Shown: positions 63,401-64,000 of the stretch, piece after piece
Position numbering within the stretch: position 1 is the first letter of the stretch
How the letters are laid out: each line of letters begins with the position of its first letter
Origin: Aurelia coerulea
Taxonomy: Eukaryota > Cnidaria > Scyphozoa > Semaeostomeae > Ulmaridae
Assembly: GCA_039566865.1 (NCBI GenBank)
Contig: CM076943.1
Coordinates: 46,446,663-46,510,662, forward strand
DNA length: 64,000 nucleotides
Reading direction: 5' to 3'
Program-made: the position numbers and the translations under genes
Notes under the pieces: model-generated
Databases searched by the model: none
The model's input: only the letters and a program-made list of their open reading frames with translations
What the model was told of the DNA's origin: nothing

Positions 63401-63756
63401 AAAGGCCTGCCAAAAGACTAGAGGCATGGAACATCTGAAATTCATAGATGGGGGAGGGGGTAAAGCACTGCATACCCAGACATAATTATCAAACATTTTT
63501 CAATGACTTTTTGAATGACAATTTCAGTTAAATTTCTGCAAGCGTTTACCCCTCATATTGTACCCTCCCCTTGCTCCACCTGTGAAATCAAATGCATTTG
63601 ATTCATTTCAATTCAACCTGGTTACAAATAGGTTCAAATATATGTATGGGGCATACTTGGTGTGCTTCTTTTACTTTGAGATCTTCTGCCACCTGAAACA
63701 TTTGCAGTTGGTGTCACAGCCTCTCCTTCCGGAGTGTTAGCTTCTTCTGAAAGAAC
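37162..63756 (-). CDS. SAFB/SLTM-like scaffold attachment factor (partial, nine exons)
   Basis: The family is nuclear: SAFB proteins bind chromatin scaffold/matrix DNA and RNA and act in transcription and pre-mRNA processing. Joining 63756-63693, 59611-59583, 57948-57906, 55353-53976, 50791-50605, 47875-47726, 46861-46819, 42572-42516 and 39491-37162 gives 4281 nt in one frame. In order this gives a short variable region, a 459-residue acidic region, one RRM (SLWISGLSS; later [13 protein letters not shown] and KVITVERAKNDP), a Lys/Ser/Asp linker, a long R/E coiled coil ending [20 protein letters not shown], and an Arg/Gly/Pro tail ending HIRRF. RRM plus R/E region plus the RRYALKR boundary match vertebrate SAFB closely. 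The SAP domain is not in the window. Human SAFB is about 900 residues; this one exceeds 1426, mainly because of the acidic exon. Confidence 0.9.
39618..40085. mobile_element. Foldback with GTTTACACGATACCGTTTTC repeats, in SAFB intron
   Basis: The motif TACACGATACCGTTTTC occurs at both ends in inverted order and again inside. About 470 bp. It begins 127 bp 5' (gene sense) of the last-exon acceptor. Confidence 0.6.
40567..41361. mobile_element. Foldback with CACACGTATCCGGATATT ends, in SAFB intron
   Basis: Left GGCCCCATCCACACGTATCC, right ATACACGTGGACAAGGCC. The arms share TTTTTGAAAACG blocks. About 795 bp, non-coding. Superfamily uncertain, since no clear target duplication was seen. Confidence 0.6.
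41513..41960. mobile_element. MULE-like foldback element, degraded copy E
   Basis: Left end AACAAGGGCAG is preserved, then the family blocks ATCGATTAGCGATTGCAGAC, ATATCGAAAGAAGAAAGATA and their inverted partners. The right terminus is lost. Confidence 0.65.
42516..42572 (-). CDS. SAFB-like linker exon 8
   Basis: Acceptor TATTGTTGTAG, donor CAG|GTGAGA. 57 nt encoding (D)[18 protein letters not shown](G), phase 1 at both ends. Short Lys-rich linker between the RRM and the coiled coil. Confidence 0.85.
42622..43032. mobile_element. Foldback with CTGTTCATATGGAGAAAGTT ends
   Basis: Left GGGCCTGTTCATATGGAG and right CTCCATATGAACAGG are inverted, with repeated TTTCCCCGG/CCGGGGAAA blocks inside. 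About 410 bp, 50 bp upstream (gene sense) of exon 8. Confidence 0.65.
43320..44700 (+). mobile_element. 5'-truncated LINE fragment in SAFB intron (antisense to gene)
   Basis: Plus-strand remnant of a CR1/L2-like LINE. It starts inside the RT domain and ends after a 3' UTR with a CATA-type tail (44681-44699). A poly-T run at 44478-44499 lies in the 3' part. The first half of the RT, with the first catalytic motif, is absent. Confidence 0.8.
43437..44405 (+). pseudogene. Truncated LINE reverse transcriptase
   Basis: 322 uninterrupted codons in one frame, extending upstream in frame to about 43324. It shows [20 protein letters not shown] and the catalytic [11 protein letters not shown], then the thumb and C-terminal region ([21 protein letters not shown]) and ends VYVFY. 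Missing are the endonuclease and RT motifs 1-3, so it cannot be active. The lack of frameshifts suggests a young insertion. Confidence 0.85.
44988..45039. repeat. (GAAA)n microsatellite
   Basis: Three CAGAAAGT units lead into seven AAAG repeats. Confidence 0.8.
45419..45697 (-). other. Candidate isolated exon with weak p53-like Cys motif
   Basis: A 92-codon minus-strand frame preceded by an acceptor-like CTCAAATTAG. It ends ...[20 protein letters not shown] followed by a possible weak donor (G|GTGATG). The C-x3-C-V-G-G pattern and the preceding PSPSQWGHC recall the zinc-binding end of p53-family DNA-binding domains (consensus C-x3-C-x-G-G-x-N-R-R). The N-R-R is missing and spacing to the upstream glycine is longer. 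No flanking p53 exons were found. It could equally be chance or a pseudo-exon inside the SAFB intron. Confidence 0.22.
46149..46780. mobile_element. Mariner-like foldback (GAGTCAGAAAAAA ends)
   Basis: TA-flanked ends CCGAATGAGTCAGAAAAAAG and CTTTTTTTCTGACTCACCCTG; 632 bp. Another copy of the GGGTGAGTCAGAAAAAA terminus lies at 40386-40402. Frames on both strands inside it are palindrome artefacts. It ends 38 bp downstream (gene sense) of the exon 7 donor. Confidence 0.7.
46819..46861 (-). CDS. SAFB-like exon 7, just after the RRM
   Basis: Acceptor CTTTTAG, donor CAAG|GTAAGT. 43 nt encoding [22 protein letters not shown] continues the RRM end exactly as in vertebrate SAFB (VEK-x-K-x-DP). Confidence 0.9.
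47726..47875 (-). CDS. SAFB-like exon 6, second half of the RRM
   Basis: Acceptor ATTCTGCAG, donor AGG|GTAAGT. Exactly 50 codons, [14 protein letters not shown] to VITVER. RNP1 reads HCFGFVTM, with the aromatic residues expected for RNA contact. Confidence 0.93.
48223..48840. mobile_element. Mariner-like foldback (GGGTGACCCAG ends), intact copy
   Basis: TA-flanked, 618 bp; ends CCGGGTGACCCAGAAAAAAG and CTTTTTTCTGGGTCACCCGG are exact inverses. Truncated relatives lie at 10880-11310 and 24110-24385; an interrupted one at 31828-33139. The LINE at 48841 begins immediately after it. Confidence 0.8.
48841..50150 (+). mobile_element. 5'-truncated LINE with (AAT)n tail, in SAFB intron
   Basis: A C-terminal LINE remnant on the plus strand, antisense to SAFB. 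The 3' UTR ends in GTAATAAATTCAT and then (AAT)8 at 50122-50148. The 5' limit is set by the preceding MITE and is approximate. A G-rich tract with GGGGCAGGG repeats lies at 49824-49950. Confidence 0.75.
49071..49676 (+). pseudogene. LINE RT C-terminal fragment
   Basis: About 200 codons open in one frame: [18 protein letters not shown], then [40 protein letters not shown] and [17 protein letters not shown]. This is the conserved region after the RT thumb of CR1/L2-like LINEs. The catalytic domain is absent. Upstream (48841-49070) the similarity fades through stops. Confidence 0.8.
50605..50791 (-). CDS. SAFB-like exon 5, first half of the RRM
   Basis: Acceptor GTTCTAATTTTAG, donor AAAG|GTAAAC. 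187 nt. It encodes [14 protein letters not shown], a Lys/Pro/Ser linker, then [20 protein letters not shown] (RNP2: LWISGL) and FSKYGK. The intron falls inside the RRM between beta 1-alpha 1 and beta 2. Confidence 0.92.
50924..51505. mobile_element. MULE-like foldback element, degraded copy F
   Basis: Carries the family blocks TTTGTAATATAATAGCATCA, GCGACTGCAGACAAGGAAAT and inverted partners up to ATGCCCGTGTT. The ends are diverged from AACAAGGACAG. It is directly followed by an AGCATAGGTT-family MITE, so one may have inserted into the other. Confidence 0.65.
51506..51950. mobile_element. Diverged AGCATAGGTT-family MITE in SAFB intron
   Basis: Contains TATCTATAATTCTACCGTTG, a GATGTGAAGTCATCAAATTT block and the right end AACCTATGCTGATG. 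The left end is lost at the junction with copy F. Confidence 0.65.
51951..53975. other. SAFB intron 4, no other feature seen
   Basis: AT-rich intron. The 94-codon minus frame at 53038-53322 has no recognisable domain or splice sites that fit the gene's phase. Confidence 0.5.
53976..55353 (-). CDS. SAFB-like exon 4, large acidic region
   Basis: Acceptor TTTTTTACAAGCAG, donor CCAG|GTGCGT. 1378 nt, phase 1 in and 2 out, encoding about 459 residues starting (D)[12 protein letters not shown]. The first half is dominated by Glu, Gly, Asp and Tyr ([11 protein letters not shown]), the second by Glu, Ala, Lys and Ser ([18 protein letters not shown]). It should be intrinsically disordered. VKVE fits the SUMO consensus (hydrophobic-K-x-E), and SAFB proteins are known to be SUMO-modified. 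Vertebrate SAFB has a much shorter acidic stretch here. Long opposite-strand frames are shadows. Confidence 0.9.
56560..56720 (-). repeat. Possible Penelope-like element terminal fragment
   Basis: On the minus strand TGATGATGGCTTGATAACGA is followed by GAGC-TAT-GCTC and GAAACGTCG. A TGATGA box, a small stem and CGAAACGTC is the layout of hammerhead-type motifs in terminal repeats of Penelope-like retroelements. The core here has an altered first box, so a working ribozyme is doubtful. No Penelope RT was found. Confidence 0.3.
57906..57948 (-). CDS. SAFB-like exon 3
   Basis: Acceptor CTATTTGTAG, donor GCAG|GTACAT. 43 nt encoding [14 protein letters not shown], phase 0 to 1. Acidic, and joins in frame to the large acidic exon. 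Confidence 0.8.
57997..58847. mobile_element. Mariner-like foldback (GGTGCGCC ends) with nested insert
   Basis: TA-flanked ends CCAGGTGCGCCAAAATAAAC and GTTTATTTTAGCGCACCCGG. The arms are inverted over 57997-58108 and about 58735-58847. A second element interrupts the left arm at 58109-58350. It lies 49 bp upstream (gene sense) of SAFB exon 3. Confidence 0.75.
58109..58350. mobile_element. Nested foldback (TAGACCTTTTAGCTATTCT)
   Basis: Ends TAGACCTTTTAGCTATTCTA and TAGAATAGCTAAAAGGTCTA. Both arms hold GAGCCTGGATCGAGCG or its complement. Removing it restores CCTGAA-TTAGAT, which is what the intact right arm of the host shows inverted (near 58735-58748). A fragment also lies at 30640-30745. 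Confidence 0.7.
59583..59611 (-). CDS. SAFB-like exon 2 (29 nt)
   Basis: Acceptor TTTATTTTAG, donor CCA|GTAAGG. Encodes (G)RRTPKAYEP. Very short, but both splice sites are good and the phases fit its neighbours. Confidence 0.7.
59675..60500 (-). repeat. Large dispersed repeat, copy 2 (no insertion)
   Basis: Inverted counterpart of 26338-27690 without the nested MITE. It runs from GGGCTGGAAATTATTTATTA to AGATCTGTAGATATG. Open frames in it are not conserved between copies. Confidence 0.7.
60501..61639. other. SAFB intron sequence, no feature seen
   Basis: No exon or repeat recognised. Frames at 61019-61458 on both strands lack domains. Confidence 0.5.
61640..62311. mobile_element. Remnant of a GGTGCGCC-family foldback
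   Basis: Shares AACGTTGATC/AAAGAATCAACATGAATG-type blocks and GAATCTAATTCAGGCTTTCT with 57997-58847, ending GTGGCCTGCC at 62310, where another element begins. The two halves (61660-61780 and 62030-62150) are inverted. Confidence 0.55.
62312..63416. mobile_element. Foldback with AGGCCTTTTCGT ends, inserted in the preceding remnant
   Basis: GGCAGGCCTTTTCGTAAAG at the left and CGTAAAACGAAAAGGCCTGCC at the right, with GGCGATCGCCC near both ends. About 1.1 kb without a transposase. The left boundary makes a GGCCTGCC..GGCAGGCC palindrome with the host. Confidence 0.55.
63693..63756 (-). CDS. SAFB-like exon 1 of those visible
   Basis: Acceptor CTTTCTCCTTTAG, donor TTTCAG|GTGGCA. 64 nt encoding [21 protein letters not shown](G). 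It begins in phase 0, so at least one earlier exon lies beyond 64000. Confidence 0.75.
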
Positions 63757-63806
63757 CTAAAGGAGAAAGAGGTAAAACCATTGGTTCAAAACAACATTTG
63801 TCTATT

Positions 63807-63826
63807 GTATATATATATATATATCT
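63807..63826. repeat. (AT)n microsatellite
   Basis: Ten uninterrupted AT dinucleotides. Confidence 0.85.
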
Positions 63827-64000
63827 GGGAGGCCAACAGCACAAAATGATGCTGCAAATTACAAGTTCCTCAGCTTGGTAGGTAGCAGGCCCTGAAATGA
63901 GAGGTGCTGATAGAGCACCAGCACCTCTGCACTCGCCTCAAAAATTCTGCTGGCTTGATTATTTGAGAGCCTTGCTGATCAAAAGATGCTTTCTTTTAAT

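Overview
The window looks like nuclear DNA of an animal. It is AT-rich, its genes have spliced GT-AG introns, and it is crowded with short inverted-repeat transposons and decayed non-LTR retrotransposons. The RT fragments resemble lineages I associate with corals and sea anemones, so an anthozoan cnidarian is my best guess. No sequence search was possible, so the phylum is an inference. There are no operons, CRISPR arrays, rRNA genes or clear tRNA genes.

The only large gene fills 37162-63756 on the minus strand. It is a SAFB/SLTM-type scaffold attachment factor (RNA-binding protein). Nine coding exons were rebuilt from splice sites and all phases agree, giving 4281 coding nt (1426 codons plus stop). 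The N-terminal exons, where a SAP domain is expected, lie beyond the right edge. In protein order the gene has a short variable part, one 1378-nt acidic exon, an RRM split over two exons, two short linker exons, and a 2330-nt last exon with the Arg/Glu-rich coiled coil and Arg-rich tail. Its introns (0.9-4.2 kb) hold most of the transposons of the right half, including two LINE fragments.

The second gene I support is a small plus-strand one at 27963-29913. It has a signal-peptide exon and a short terminal exon. The 3' end of its first exon and the start of its intron are repeated about seven times in an 82-bp array. Four of the six extra copies keep a 48-nt, phase-0, AG/GT-flanked mini-exon that would encode 16 residues of a cationic amphipathic segment. 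This is the most unusual object in the window.

The left half (1-27 kb) holds no gene I can name. It contains foldback elements with 9-bp target duplications (MULE-like), one with 8 bp (hAT-like), TA-flanked mariner-like and TTAA-flanked piggyBac-like elements, a 5'-truncated and frameshifted LINE (6780-9215), a possible decayed Mutator-type transposase (11794-12690), a 195-bp satellite (19262-20589) split by a mariner-like element, and a near-perfect hairpin (25362-25564). Several insertions are nested, which gives their relative ages.
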